64,000 nt of DNA from Albugo candida. Its lineage: Eukaryota; Oomycota; Peronosporomycetes; Albuginales; Albuginaceae. Position 1 is the stretch's first letter. The number at the start of each line of letters is the position of its first letter. The stretch is from the NCBI GenBank assembly GCA_905220665.1, contig CAJNAR010000001.1, positions 248,001 through 312,000 of the forward strand, read 5' to 3'. Position numbers and translations under genes: made by a program. Of this stretch, positions 1-9,595 are shown piece after piece. Under the pieces are notes generated by a model. It did not search any database. It had not been told where the DNA came from and saw only the letters and a program-made list of their open reading frames with translations.

Positions 1-2
1 GA

Positions 3-818
3 TTTTTTTGGAACCAAAGTGAGAGTATAGATGCCACCGGTGAAGAATCGGAACCTCTCATAGACCCAGCACAAGAATGGCTGCATATCTTTTTTCGAGA
101 CTTGTATGCTCATGGTTATTTCAAACATATATACGATTCCATTGGAGCCAGTTTGATCAGCAAACTCTGGTCAAGAGTAACTCCGGAACAGCTTATTTAT
201 CTTCGTGTCATGGACCAGTTGATACACGCCCAAGTATCAAGCTCCAACACACAAGAAAATGGTGACTGTCTTCACGATGCGTATGATTTCATGATAAACG
301 TTTTCAAACAACTCATACAGCAAAGTGACGATGATCGATCAGAAGAACCTGAGGAAGCTCGTAAGATCATTTGGGTCGGGCTGGAAAATGAGGCAAAATT
401 GGTAATTCTCAATATATTCGGTCAACTGTGTCAGCTGGATCAGATAAGAAGCTTAGCAATCTCCAAATGTCTGTTACAATTGCTCGTCAATGAGCTCCAA
501 CGCGTATGGGAATTTAACCCGCAAAGTACACGCGTCAATCTCAAAAGAACCAAAGCGAACGAAAGGAGAGAGCCTTCCGGTTATCGATCTCATATAATCG
601 CAGTCATTGGCAATATATGTTACCGAAGTCGTAACCACCAAGATTTGCTCCGTCAACTTGGCGGAATAGCGCTTGTGCTGAATCATTGCATCATTGATGA
701 ACGTAATCCACTTATTCGAGAATGGTCGTTGGTTGCAGTCCGAAATATCTGTGAGGACAATGCCGAAAACCAGAAGTTCATTGCAGGTCTCAAGCAGCAG
801 GATGCTGCGCTATACTGA
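3..818 (+). CDS. ATXN10: Ataxin-10 family protein, C-terminal part (5' end outside window)
   Basis: The reading frame is already open at the left edge and runs to a TGA at 816-818, so only the C-terminal 271 residues are present. The last 60 residues carry the ataxin-10 C-terminal signature: a helix pair followed by NPLIREWSLVAVRNICEDN and AENQKFI. Family members are helical ARM-like proteins; human ATXN10 has roles in cytokinesis and neuronal survival, and the role here is unknown. No intron is needed within the visible part. After the stop the same frame reopens (822-1007) for 61 codons, but that stretch shows no family similarity and is treated as 3' flank. The next gene starts about 220 bases downstream on the same strand. 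Confidence 0.8.
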   Translation, partial: FFWNQSESIDATGEESEPLIDPAQEWLHIFFRDLYAHGYFKHIYDSIGASLISKLWSRVTPEQLIYLRVMDQLIHAQVSSSNTQENGDCLHDAYDFMINVFKQLIQQSDDDRSEEPEEARKIIWVGLENEAKLVILNIFGQLCQLDQIRSLAISKCLLQLLVNELQRVWEFNPQSTRVNLKRTKANERREPSGYRSHIIAVIGNICYRSRNHQDLLRQLGGIALVLNHCIIDERNPLIREWSLVAVRNICEDNAENQKFIAGLKQQDAALY

Positions 819-1038
819 CGTGTGCTTAGAGACAGCAGCGAAATTCAGAAGTATATATTAGGAAATACACTGCATATTGGAGTCATACATGTAATTTGCG
901 TTATCTTGACTGGAGGTAATCTTGAAAAGAAAATTCTCCAGAACGAAGCAAAAGTCGCATTGAAGCAAATCAGTCGACAAAGTACTGTCACTGGTGTAAC
1001 ATTGTAGTGCAAGTATCGAGAATTCCTCTCTGACTGCA

Positions 1039-1837
1039 ATGGCTAGCAATAGTACGAGTCACTTTAAGCTTGTTCTACTGGGAGATACTGCTGTTGGAAA
1101 GTCCTGTTTAGTAGTTCGATTCGTACGCGAAGAATTTTATGAATTTCAAGAGCCGACAATCGGAGGTATGGAAAACAATTATCTCTAAAGAGCATTTGGG
1201 AGTGCGTATCACTTTGTGTAGCGGCTTTCTTAACGCAAACTGTAAACCTGAGCGATGGTTGTGCAGTCAAGTTTGAGATTTGGGATACGGCAGGACAAGG
1301 TAGGAAGGGAAAGATATCTGGTGCAAAATTGATGCTTTCCTACTTGTAGAACGGTATCGAAGTTTGGCTCCAATGTACTATCGCGGAGCTGCAGCAGCGA
1401 TCGTTGTGTACGACGTAACCAATAAGGTTCGAGAGGTTCATCTACCCTAGAAAGTAAACTGATTCACTTAAGTAGGATTCATTCACTGGTGCAAAATCTT
1501 GGGTCAAAGAACTTCAACGACGTGGTGATTCGAATGTCGTGATTGCTCTAGCTGGAAATAAGGCAGATCTGGAGACACGACGTGCTGTAACTCTTGAGGT
1601 GTCAAGTGATGTATCGCGTAAATCGTTGGACCCCTCACAGTACACTCTTAGGAAGCGCGTCAGTATGCAGAAGACAATGGTATACTACACTTGGAAACCT
1701 CAGCAAAAACTTCAGCAAATGTGAAGAATCTCTTTGTTGCAATCGCGACGAATCTCCCTAAATCCACCCCGCAATCGAACCGGGATGCGTTTCCCATCGC
1801 ACAACCGATAGCCTCAAAATCGAAAGGATGTTGCTGA
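1039..1837 (+). CDS. RAB5: Rab5-like small GTPase, five exons
   Basis: Exons 1039-1165, 1222-1299, 1350-1426, 1476-1598 and 1652-1837 join to a 196-residue protein; the four introns are 56, 50, 49 and 53 nt. Visible GTPase motifs are GDTAVGKS (G1), WDTAGQE (G3), NKAD (G4) and ETSAK (G5), and the protein ends in KGCC, a double-cysteine site for geranylgeranylation. The effector and switch segments ([29 protein letters not shown]) match the Rab5 subfamily, which controls early endosome fusion. The start is the first ATG in frame, eight codons before the conserved core, normal for Rab5. Each splice junction restores the family reading exactly, so the model is firm. Rab22-type proteins are the main alternative. 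Confidence 0.93.
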
Positions 1838-1972
1838 GTGTATTTGTACTCGAAATCGATACTTGAATCAAAACAATCATCTTTTTATTTCCTAAATGTA
1901 ATTATCCGAGTAGCATCAAACTGCTTCCTCAGAAATGATAGCCAAATGCAACCATTCACTTTTAAAATTTGT

Positions 1973-2560
1973 TTATTTCTCCTTTCTCACTTCATCATCG
2001 ATTCCTACGGTCGAATTGATTCCGAAAATGCGAACGCGATGAAATTCCGGTAGCTTGGCAAGAATCAGTACAAACCAAATCGGGAAATTGATCATCAAAT
2101 GTTGCGTGTCATAATCAGTAGTCACCGAGGCAAGCATGAATATCATTGTTGGCACTACCATCAAAAACTTTTTGGTACCTGACCAAGGGTGATTCTCATC
2201 GATCTGCTCATAGAACGTTAGTTCCCGATAATCGCCCATACTGTTAGAGTCATCAGGAGATCCCTTGATCCAATGCATGATTCCGAAAGATATCTATTGA
2301 AGGAGACCAGTAACACGTAACTCCGAGGTGATTTCATGTCAATAACGTACCAATCCGTGTATGACATTGACCGCAGTCCAGACTTCATTTGCAGGAACGA
2401 AAAACGGCATCGCCATATACGACATTCCAATTACAAGCACGTAGAATGTCCAGAAACCACGTGTTTCCATCCAGTTGACATTTTTGTTGATATTCACCGA
2501 GATATCGGCCTTCTCCATAAGTTTTTCTTCTGATGAAACGCTGCCTGATAACAATTCCAT
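1973..2560 (-). CDS. ORMDL: ORMDL family ER membrane protein, two exons
   Basis: Exons 2560-2351 and 2293-1973 (minus strand), with a 57-nt intron, give 176 residues, slightly longer than the usual 153. The protein has the ORMDL plan: an N-terminal polar stretch with NVNWMETRGFWTFYV and a first hydrophobic helix pair, then HWIKGSP, the LTFYEQID loop, and a C-terminal helix pair ending VRIFGIN. ORM/ORMDL proteins sit in the ER membrane and restrain serine palmitoyltransferase, the first enzyme of sphingolipid synthesis. The N-terminal region (SGSVSSEEKL) is serine-rich, the place where yeast Orm proteins are phosphorylated; whether that holds here is inference. Its stop lies about 135 bases from the stop of the convergent Rab5 gene. 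Confidence 0.92.
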
Positions 2561-3362
2561 CTATACAAGAGATATACGTTAAATACCGGTTTTATATGAG
2601 GTTTTAGAATTCGTCTTTCCGAGTGTGTAAAGCCTCAAGTGTGGGATTGTCTCAGTCAGGGGTCAAAGTTCTGACTCACAAACAGTATTTATGGGTATGG
2701 ATCGCTACAAATTTTAACAAAGACCTGCTCTATAGTCTAGCAGTAACACATCCCCGTCTACAAGTTTGAGACATTGTGTGCTACGTGATTCAACGGCTTG
2801 ATAAGACCTTCTTACAATAGTGAACCTTCCTAAAATGGACTTCGTGACTCGATGTCCAAATCACTGGTTTGACGTAACAGAACGGGTAAAGCGGTCATAG
2901 TACCGATCAGCAATTTTCCTTGCACTCTGAGCATACAATCCCGTCATAAAGGTGTTGTCACTGCTTCACTCTGTAGAGGAACATTTATCACGGTCATCGC
3001 ATCATGGAATTTGAGCAGACGATACTTTGAGAGAAAGCCCATTTGTGCTTTATCGTACCTTATCGTGAACGTGCATGCAAGCGAAAGTGCCATCGTTTTG
3101 CGGGAAACTCAACGCTCTAGAGAAAAACGAACTCGCTCTATTAAGAGAGTTGCGTTTTGAAAGAGTAGACGGCCCGTATATTCTCGGAACTTAAGAAGTT
3201 CGGATTACGCCAAGTCAACTCAAGTTTGGAACAGCGTGAGTACAGGACTGTACTCATGCAGTCCTGTACTTAGTTTAATGGCCTTCGGTAAAGTTTGACT
3301 TTGTTGGAAACGGCGGCTGTAGAGTACTTGAAGTCTGGATACGTTGTTATTGTTATTTAGTG
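2561..3362. other. Intergenic stretch, no gene recognised
   Basis: About 800 bases between the ORMDL start and the mago stop. All frames are closed by frequent stops and I could not splice a coherent protein. It should hold the ORMDL promoter and the mago 3' UTR. The only clear structure is the inverted repeat at 3238-3270, listed separately. Confidence 0.5.
3238..3270. repeat. Short inverted repeat / potential hairpin
   Basis: AGTACAGGACTG (3239-3250) is followed after eight bases by its exact reverse complement CAGTCCTGTACT (3259-3270). The left arm plus loop also forms a shorter palindrome, GAGTACA...TGTACTC, so two alternative stems are possible. It lies about 95 bases beyond the mago stop codon, where a 3'-end or transcript-stability element would be plausible. 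That role is inference. Confidence 0.5.
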
Positions 3363-4087
3363 CTATGGAATGGGTTTGATCTATATGTCATAATGAACTT
3401 AGTGACATGGTTTGATAGCCGTAACAAAATGTTTGATACCTTGAAATGTAAAGTAATCAAGGAGAAGACAAGACACTTGAGATCCTGTACTAAATAGTAC
3501 AAAACACGAAGTCCGTCTGGATCCTTACTGTCCTGAACATCCAATAACGAGCCGATTTTTGAGCACTATGAGGTAGATACAATCGCATGAAGCAACATCC
3601 TGAAAATCTCATCGGATCTTACATTGAATGATATATGCTCATCATCGAATACGACCTCCAGTTCTTGACGTCCAACGCGATCGGGTTCTGGCCAGTAACG
3701 ATCATCTTCTCTATCAAATGGAGTTATCGGCCAAGATGTGATTCATCGTAAGCGATGTTTTATACTTTGTGATTTCACTGTCTTGAATGATGCGCTTCAC
3801 TTCTTCCAAAACAGCTTTCGACACGGTCACTAGTGTACAATTACATACGCGCAACATGTATGCTATAATACATTGGGTAGTAACCTTCTTTTCGAATCAT
3901 GGAATCTCGTTTATAGTTTGAATTATTCGCATAGCGTAATTTGCCATCAGATCGAAACTCGAACTCCATAAACTCGTGTCCGAATTTTCCACGGTGCCCA
4001 ACACTAATGTAGTTGTAACGTTATGCCGATGTGTATGAGTGTCTTTACGTACTAATAGCGAACGTAGAAATCTTCGCTTTTCGGCAT
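3363..4087 (-). CDS. MAGOH: Mago nashi homologue (exon junction complex), six exons
   Basis: Exons on the minus strand: 4087-4053, 4003-3885, 3829-3766, 3710-3623, 3565-3440 and 3380-3363. The five introns are 49, 55, 55, 57 and 59 nt. The product has 149 residues (human MAGOH 146) and follows the family end to end: [73 protein letters not shown] and a terminal FKIKPIP. Mago pairs with Y14 in the exon junction complex laid down on spliced mRNA. The last exon has only 18 bases (five codons plus stop). It is easily missed because the largest open frame covers only the fifth exon and reads into intron. This model is one of the firmest in the window. Confidence 0.95.
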
Positions 4088-4344
4088 CGGACAGCTATAA
4101 TCAATTTATAATCGATCACCTTGGTGGCTGTTATTTCCACACTACAATTTTATCCAATGTACGTGCGATAAATCACTCTCTTGCTTTTTGAGTGGCTGAA
4201 TCCTCTCAGCAGAAGAAATCTACCCCACGACTGTCTCCTGCGTCATACTTGCGCTTATCTGCGTCGAACGGCAGCTTCTCGCTCAGCATCTTATATTCAT
4301 CAGAACACAGTAGTAGAGTGTACGTTAAAATATCACAAAATCGT

Positions 4345-5827
4345 ATGAAAACAAGGCAAAGCCTTCCACCATCACCGCCATCGACTCGTTATGGAGCTCG
4401 CAAAGGCAGCAATAGGAAGCGTACCCCAACATCACTTAATTTGGATGAATGTGAAACAACGTTGTACCAGTCTCCGAGGAGAACACGCCGCGAGCTAAGA
4501 AATTGGAACGAGAAGAACGAACAAGATGAGAGCAAGAATGATACATCAGCCAAACGTACGAATTGAGCCAATTTGAATCGTACAATTCAGCTCATAAATT
4601 ATTCTCTTAGAGGGTAAAAATTCACCTGCAGAATCTGAGACGACTGTGCTTGCTGCAAACAGCTTACATGACGACTTTGTAAATCTGATGCGAGCACAAG
4701 GTCTCGAGAATATGGCTACAGAGGCAGGAATCATGAGGAACGGAACGCTTCTTGATGTTTCAACACACACATTGGATCAACAAGGCTCTTTACATTCTCA
4801 ATCGAATTTTCAACAAAATGTGAATGGAAAGTCACCTGCCTCATTCTATACTCAAAATCACTCATTTTCACAGAGTCTGAATGTCACAAGCACGTACTGT
4901 TTTATCTTATCTTGATGTATGATTCACTCGCTGAAAGAGCCTATGTGTCCCTTGTACAGAACGTACCCTACGAAGCGAAGAAAGTGTGCAAAAATCAACA
5001 AAGGATTACGACATTTTAGCATGAAAGTTTGTCAGAAAGTAGAAGAAAAAAACGTGACTTCGTACAACGAAGTTGCCGATGAGTTGGTTCGTGAGTTTGT
5101 CACTTCTCGGCCAAATGATGCGGTGAGAGTGCTACACCACTTTATCGTTCACATCTAACAGAGCTTTAATAGGTATACGATGAAAAAAATATTCGGCGTC
5201 GAGTGTACGATGCGTTGAATGTGCTGATGGCAATGAACATCATTTCCAAAGAGCGGAAAGAAATTCGATGGATAGGCTTTCCCAATACTCCTCAACCCGA
5301 TGCACAGCTTTTGATGGTGTCTCTCATATCACTTATCAGAATTACTCAACACTGATATTTGATGTAGGCTGAACGAAATGAGCGTCTACGAAATTTGGAG
5401 CGAAAAAAACAGCATCTTCAAGATCTCTTGGTTCAGGCACGTTTTGACAGAGGATGTCCTGGCTAGATCTAACGATTCGGTACAGGAAATTTCATTGAAA
5501 AAGCTGCTGCGTCGGAATACAGCTTTGGCTCACAGCAAAACCGCGATGGACTCTGCGGATGAAGGTCGCATTTTCTTGCCATTTATTGTGGTTAACACCA
5601 ATAAAGACACAATGATACAATGCGAAATGTCGGAAGATCGGGAGGATATTTTTTTCAACTTCAGCGCGCCATTTGAAATCAATGACGACACTGAGATTCT
5701 TCGTCGACTACAATTACATCGATGCTCACGAAAAGACCTCGAAGAACTTGTATGCATCAAAGAGCTTCTTCCTTTCATTCCTTCCGAATGTGAAGTGGAG
5801 GAGAAATTAGAGTATGAGCACGTATAG
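4345..5827 (+). CDS. TFDP: E2F dimerisation partner (DP/TFDP) transcription factor, possible frameshift
   Basis: Proposed exons: 4345-4555, 4611-4893, 4960-5122, 5173-5316 and 5368 to the stop at 5827. The winged-helix DNA-binding domain is clear: [32 protein letters not shown], then across an intron [20 protein letters not shown] and WIGFP. A coiled-coil segment follows ([18 protein letters not shown]), then the DP-type dimerisation domain ([26 protein letters not shown]). DP proteins bind DNA with E2F at cell-cycle promoters. Oddity: the coiled-coil frame and the dimerisation-domain frame differ by one base near 5440-5460, and the only GT...AG that would repair it is 10 nt, too short for an intron. 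Either an unresolved exon edge, a sequence error or a real frameshift lies there. The N-terminal start is the first ATG in the open frame and is tentative. Confidence 0.82.
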
Positions 5828-5902
5828 TGTAACTGTATAGTACGGGTGCGATTAAACGGGTGGCAATCACAAACAACACATGCTTGCGCTTGCATGGTAT
5901 CG

Positions 5903-6178
5903 TCAACAATCTAGCAATGGAATCAACAATTGGATAGCAATATTGGCATTATGGACGATCCACCTTGGTCCATGGTATTTATTTTTCAATACCTGATTGA
6001 AGCTAGCCTCGTACAAAGTATGCAAAAGTATCGCATACATAGCGACTCGAGCAGTAGATGGTACCTTGTACCATACTAGCGGCAATTTTATTTCTATTAT
6101 TCTATTATCATTCGGATATACGTATACTTTTCGATGACGCTGAGAAGTCTCTCCGTATTGTGCTGCCTTGTTCTCCAT
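5903..6178 (-). CDS. Hypothetical small protein, 91 residues
   Basis: A single open frame with an ATG start on the minus strand. I do not recognise the family. The N-terminal half is polar and basic, and the C-terminal half is moderately hydrophobic (ARVAMYAILLHTLY, AIQLLIPLL), which could be a membrane-associated helix. It is convergent with the DP gene, whose stop lies 76 bases away. It may be only part of a gene with further exons, or non-coding. Confidence 0.3.
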   Translation of the reverse strand: MENKAAQYGETSQRHRKVYVYPNDNRIIEIKLPLVWYKVPSTARVAMYAILLHTLYEASFNQVLKNKYHGPRWIVHNANIAIQLLIPLLDC

Positions 6179-6385
6179 GCTTTCTCACAGGCATTTGCAT
6201 CCCATTGACTGAGTTATCTTATGATTAAGAGTGCCTTCTACCTGTTCCTAGCTTACACGACCGTATATTCAAGATTCAATACCGCGTACTGCCCTTCTGA
6301 ATCCTAATCTCGGCTCATCGTGTCTCATTAGAGTGCGATCACGAGCACATTGCCTCATGTCGCGTGGATTGTCCTCGTCAATACC

Positions 6386-6814
6386 ATGATCCGGAGCGGT
6401 ATCTTTGCCCGTGCTATAGGTAATTCAGCGTGTGACCATTACACTCGCTTGCATGACGTTAATTCCACCAGTAAAATGGCCACTTGCCTTGTTCAATTGG
6501 GCTGTTCTCTCAGACAAAGAATCAACGTAATGGCATTTTGCACTCGGAAAGGCTACTGCAAGGAAGGTTACTGTAAATACCGCCCTGGAGATCTCACACC
6601 GCATTTCGATAAGCGATATGAGGTATTCGAATTGACTTCAATAAAAGCCCCATCCACACCTTGCATTGATGACTGCTGTCCTGGGAACTCGACGTGCTCT
6701 GAGAATGCGACAATGCTGAGTGTTCGACAACCAGGAAGACGGTATCGTAAAGAAGAAAGTCGACTGCCTCCAAGAGAGTGCGTTTTCGGATATATTAACT
6801 ATATAGTGCTCTAA
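6386..6814 (+). CDS. Hypothetical cysteine-rich protein
   Basis: Open frame of 142 residues from the first ATG; the frame is open further upstream, so the true 5' end may be an earlier exon. It is cysteine-rich, with clusters such as CTRKGYCKEGYCKY and CIDDCCPGNSTC, and basic towards the C terminus. White rust genomes carry families of cysteine-patterned secreted proteins, but no signal peptide is visible from this start and I cannot match a named motif. Not recognised; it could also be chance open sequence. Confidence 0.3.
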   Translation: MIRSGIFARAIGNSACDHYTRLHDVNSTSKMATCLVQLGCSLRQRINVMAFCTRKGYCKEGYCKYRPGDLTPHFDKRYEVFELTSIKAPSTPCIDDCCPGNSTCSENATMLSVRQPGRRYRKEESRLPPRECVFGYINYIVL

Positions 6815-6918
6815 TGAATATGACAGGGGAGACCCGAGGCTCGGAGTGAACCAGGATTACAATCGTATGCCCTATAGCATTCCGCTCGCCAATATCCCAT
6901 AGATGACACTTAACAGAT

Positions 6919-8098
6919 TTAACAAAGGTGCCGTTGGTCCAGTCGACTGGGTACAAGCTGGAAGGAAGGTTTTATAAAGTGGTCGCATGAGCATCTATAT
7001 GTTGAATAAAAGTTCATTTTGATGAAATTCTGAATCACAATACTCACTGTAATCCATGCCAGTTCCAACTTCCCAGTTTGGCTTTACACGATTTACAAAT
7101 TAGTTTTCCCTTGTCCATCGCCAAATTTGCGTGAGCCAGCATCCAAGGCATCGGCTCCACGTATACGAATGCACATCTGGACGTTCGTTCATCTACTTGA
7201 TTGTGTCCGATCTAGAAATTACGTCAGCCATCCAGCACACTATTCGAAGACTCCGTTATTGCCTGGTTGCTACTTGTTCCCAGCAATTGATTACACTTTT
7301 TACAGTGATACTTGACCTTGCAACTAGCCTCCAATGCTTCATACAGTCTCACAACACCAGCTTTAGTGCGTTCAGCAGCTGTGACCATAGTACGATACTA
7401 TCGACGAATCTCTCAGTCGTATTTTTCCACTCCAATTTTCTACTACCTCTGCGTGCGCGGCACTATTTCCTCGAATATCTGTGTCGAATTCCATTCGCTG
7501 AAAAAGAGCCAATTGAGCAAGAAACCCTTTGTTGACAGAGATACATGGTCGAGCACGTTGCACTGTTTGATACGCTTTTATCAGAGTCCATTTGAACGTC
7601 TGCATGAGGTACGCGATGCAAATTGTAGCACTTCGAGATTGGCCATATGCGCAGTGAACGAGAACGCCATTCAAGTCTTTCTGTGAGCTTTCGTGAGTCC
7701 GGATGAACGCAAAACAAGCTTCCATATGTGGTAGAATGAGCTCATGTTCCATGTCCAAGATGTCGATCACTATGGACGCAATCGACTGAATTGACAAATT
7801 AAGTCGGATTGATTATGGACGAATCATATGCTTTACCGATGGAGCGATCGATCCAGTACCGAGTGAAATTACAGCATTGATTTTATGTTGCATTAAGAAT
7901 ATCTGATTCTACGTTAATTTTTCAGGTAATACTCATAAAAAGAATGCTGAGGATAAATACTGTTGCAGCTGTTGCGTCTCCTATGAAAAGTGCGACGTCA
8001 GGAAGTATACGCGTAGCGCAAGGACAAGTATACGTCGATGGATGGTGCAATTGCTGTGCAATGAGTTCCGATACAACGTCATCCATCAAGCGAGACAT
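6919..8098 (-). CDS. DUSP12: Dual-specificity phosphatase DUSP12/YVH1 with C-terminal zinc-binding domain
   Basis: Exons (minus): 8098-7961, 7908-7837, 7785-7431, 7378 to about 7250, about 7190 to 7048, and 6994-6919. The exon 4/5 junction has two workable solutions. The N-terminal phosphatase domain contains the catalytic loop HCAYGQSRS (Cys nucleophile and Arg) preceded by VLV. The C-terminal half has paired cysteines typical of YVH1: CKKCNQLL, CKSCKAKLGSWNWHG and CSCDHFIKPSFQ, a zinc-binding unit. In yeast YVH1 acts in late 60S ribosome maturation by releasing Mrt4, and the zinc domain is sufficient for that; the same role is likely here. Start codon: first ATG of a coherent first exon (MSRLMDDVV). 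The D-2-hydroxyacid dehydrogenase gene diverges from it 164 bases away. Confidence 0.88.
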
Positions 8099-8262
8099 AA
8101 ACCGGTAATTCTGATCTGTCTCTCACTTTTTATAAAAAGCATCACGTGGACCTCCATAGATGGATACGGCAACTGCCACATACTGTATTAGCTGTATTTG
8201 CACAAAAGTATCCAGTTTACAAACACTTTTGATTCACAGAATTGAGCTTTGAAAATCTAGAA
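8099..8262. promoter_or_regulatory. Short divergent intergenic region (shared promoter)
   Basis: The 164 bases between the DUSP12 and dehydrogenase start codons must hold both promoters and 5' UTRs. The sequence is AT-rich. I do not see a motif I would name with confidence. Confidence 0.4.
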
Positions 8263-9261
8263 ATGAGAATCGCAGTCTTTTCGACCCGTGAGCACGATAT
8301 CCAGTCACTGACGCAAGAAGCCAAGCACTCACAAATTGAGGACGAGTTCATATATCTTCCTGAGCGTTTGAAGTTGAGTACCGCAATTTTAGCTCAGAAT
8401 TGCGACGGAGTTTTGCTATTTGTGAGTGATTCTGCAAATGCTCCAGTTTTAAATAAATTGAACGAGCTGGGTGTACGAGTGATCTTCTTGCGCTGCACGG
8501 GTTTTGATAAAGTCGATTTGGCTGAGGCCAAGCGTCTGGGCCTTCCAGTGGTAAGGATCCCGTCGTACTCGCCACATGCGGTTGCAGAACATGCAGTTGC
8601 GTTGCTTATGACGCTTAACCGCCACACCCATCGCGCATATAATCGCACACGAGAGTCAAATTTCTCTCTAAACGGCTTGCTTGGCTTTGATGTCCACACA
8701 AAAACAATCGGAGTCATTGGGACCGGGAAGATTGGGTTTCTGTTTGCTCGCACCCTTCGATGCGGATTTGGAGCTCGAGTGTTGGCATATGATGTAAATG
8801 AGAACGATCAAGCTGCGGCCATAGGAGTCGAATATCACTCCCTCGACAAACTTCTTCGGGAATCGGACATCATTTCTTTGCATTGTCCATTGACACCAGA
8901 AACTCACCACATAATTGGTCAAAATGCGATTTCAAAGATGAAGGAGGGAGTCATAATTATCAATTCAAGTCGTGGTGGATTGGTCGAAACACGCGCCCTG
9001 GTAGATGGTCTCAAGTCCAAAAAGATCGGTGCAGCTGGTTTGGACGTATTTGAAGGCGAAGACGAATATTTTTACGGGGACCATTCGAACGATTTTATAA
9101 AAGATGATATGCTGGCGCGTCTATTTACTTTTCCGAACGTTTTGATAACTGGCCATCAAGCGTTTTTCACGAAGGAAGCTCTCGAAACCATTGCCAAAGT
9201 TACAATGGAGAATATCAAGGCTTTCAAGGAGAAGAAACCTCTGATAAATCAGCTGGTTTGA
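8263..9261 (+). CDS. D-lactate / D-2-hydroxyacid dehydrogenase, NAD-dependent
   Basis: Intronless, 332 residues, starting at the first ATG (MRIAVFSTREHD). The D-isomer-specific dehydrogenase plan is complete. There is a catalytic domain split around a Rossmann domain with GVIGTGKIG (residues about 150-158), then LHCPLTPETHHIIG, and the substrate-binding Arg in NSSRGGLVET (about 233). The acidic partner follows in the AGLDVFEGE region, and the catalytic His is in GHQAFFTKEAL (about 296). It reduces a 2-keto acid such as pyruvate to the D-hydroxy acid with NADH. Overall similarity is to bacterial fermentative D-LDH (LdhA-like) rather than to mitochondrial FAD-linked D-LDH. With the lack of introns among intron-rich neighbours, this hints at an old acquisition from bacteria, which needs a tree. 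Confidence 0.93.
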   Translation: MRIAVFSTREHDIQSLTQEAKHSQIEDEFIYLPERLKLSTAILAQNCDGVLLFVSDSANAPVLNKLNELGVRVIFLRCTGFDKVDLAEAKRLGLPVVRIPSYSPHAVAEHAVALLMTLNRHTHRAYNRTRESNFSLNGLLGFDVHTKTIGVIGTGKIGFLFARTLRCGFGARVLAYDVNENDQAAAIGVEYHSLDKLLRESDIISLHCPLTPETHHIIGQNAISKMKEGVIIINSSRGGLVETRALVDGLKSKKIGAAGLDVFEGEDEYFYGDHSNDFIKDDMLARLFTFPNVLITGHQAFFTKEALETIAKVTMENIKAFKEKKPLINQLV

Positions 9262-9595
9262 TAGTAAGAAAACTTGCGTCATCCCAAAGGCGCTAATCTA
9301 AAATGTACGCGCTTAATTCGTATCAAAAATTTTCATATGAGTAAAAATGCTACTTGTTGGTACGCCTTCTTGAACGCTTATTTCGATTGTTTGTCTCGAG
9401 AGTATCGTGACGCTCTTGTATAATTGGCCAATAAGTGTTGAACGTGTTTATTTGCAGCCAACGACACTCCACCATTTCTTCCTTGAAAGAATATTGATGA
9501 AACGGATTGGTTAAAATTCTCTGACATCCCTCTTATGCCGGAATACTGTTTGCTACAAGTGAATGGATATTCGAAATGGTGGAGTGAGTTCGACA

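Noticed and set aside
822..1007. Extension of ataxin-10 beyond its stop in the same frame
   Set aside because: No similarity to the family C terminus and no splice pair that removes the stop cleanly.
3862..3883. A 22-nt intron in mago
   Set aside because: A 55-nt intron (3884-3830) restores the family sequence without leftover residues, so the short one is not needed.
5442..5455. A 10-nt intron that would repair the DP frame
   Set aside because: Too short for spliceosomal removal; a frameshift or error is more likely.
7127..7686. Plus-strand open frames of 62-134 codons
   Set aside because: They are antisense to the well-supported DUSP12 exons and show no family features.
8242..8262. Earlier non-ATG start for the D-2-hydroxyacid dehydrogenase
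   Set aside because: The frame opens at TTG; eukaryotic initiation and the conserved MRIAVFS start favour the ATG at 8263.
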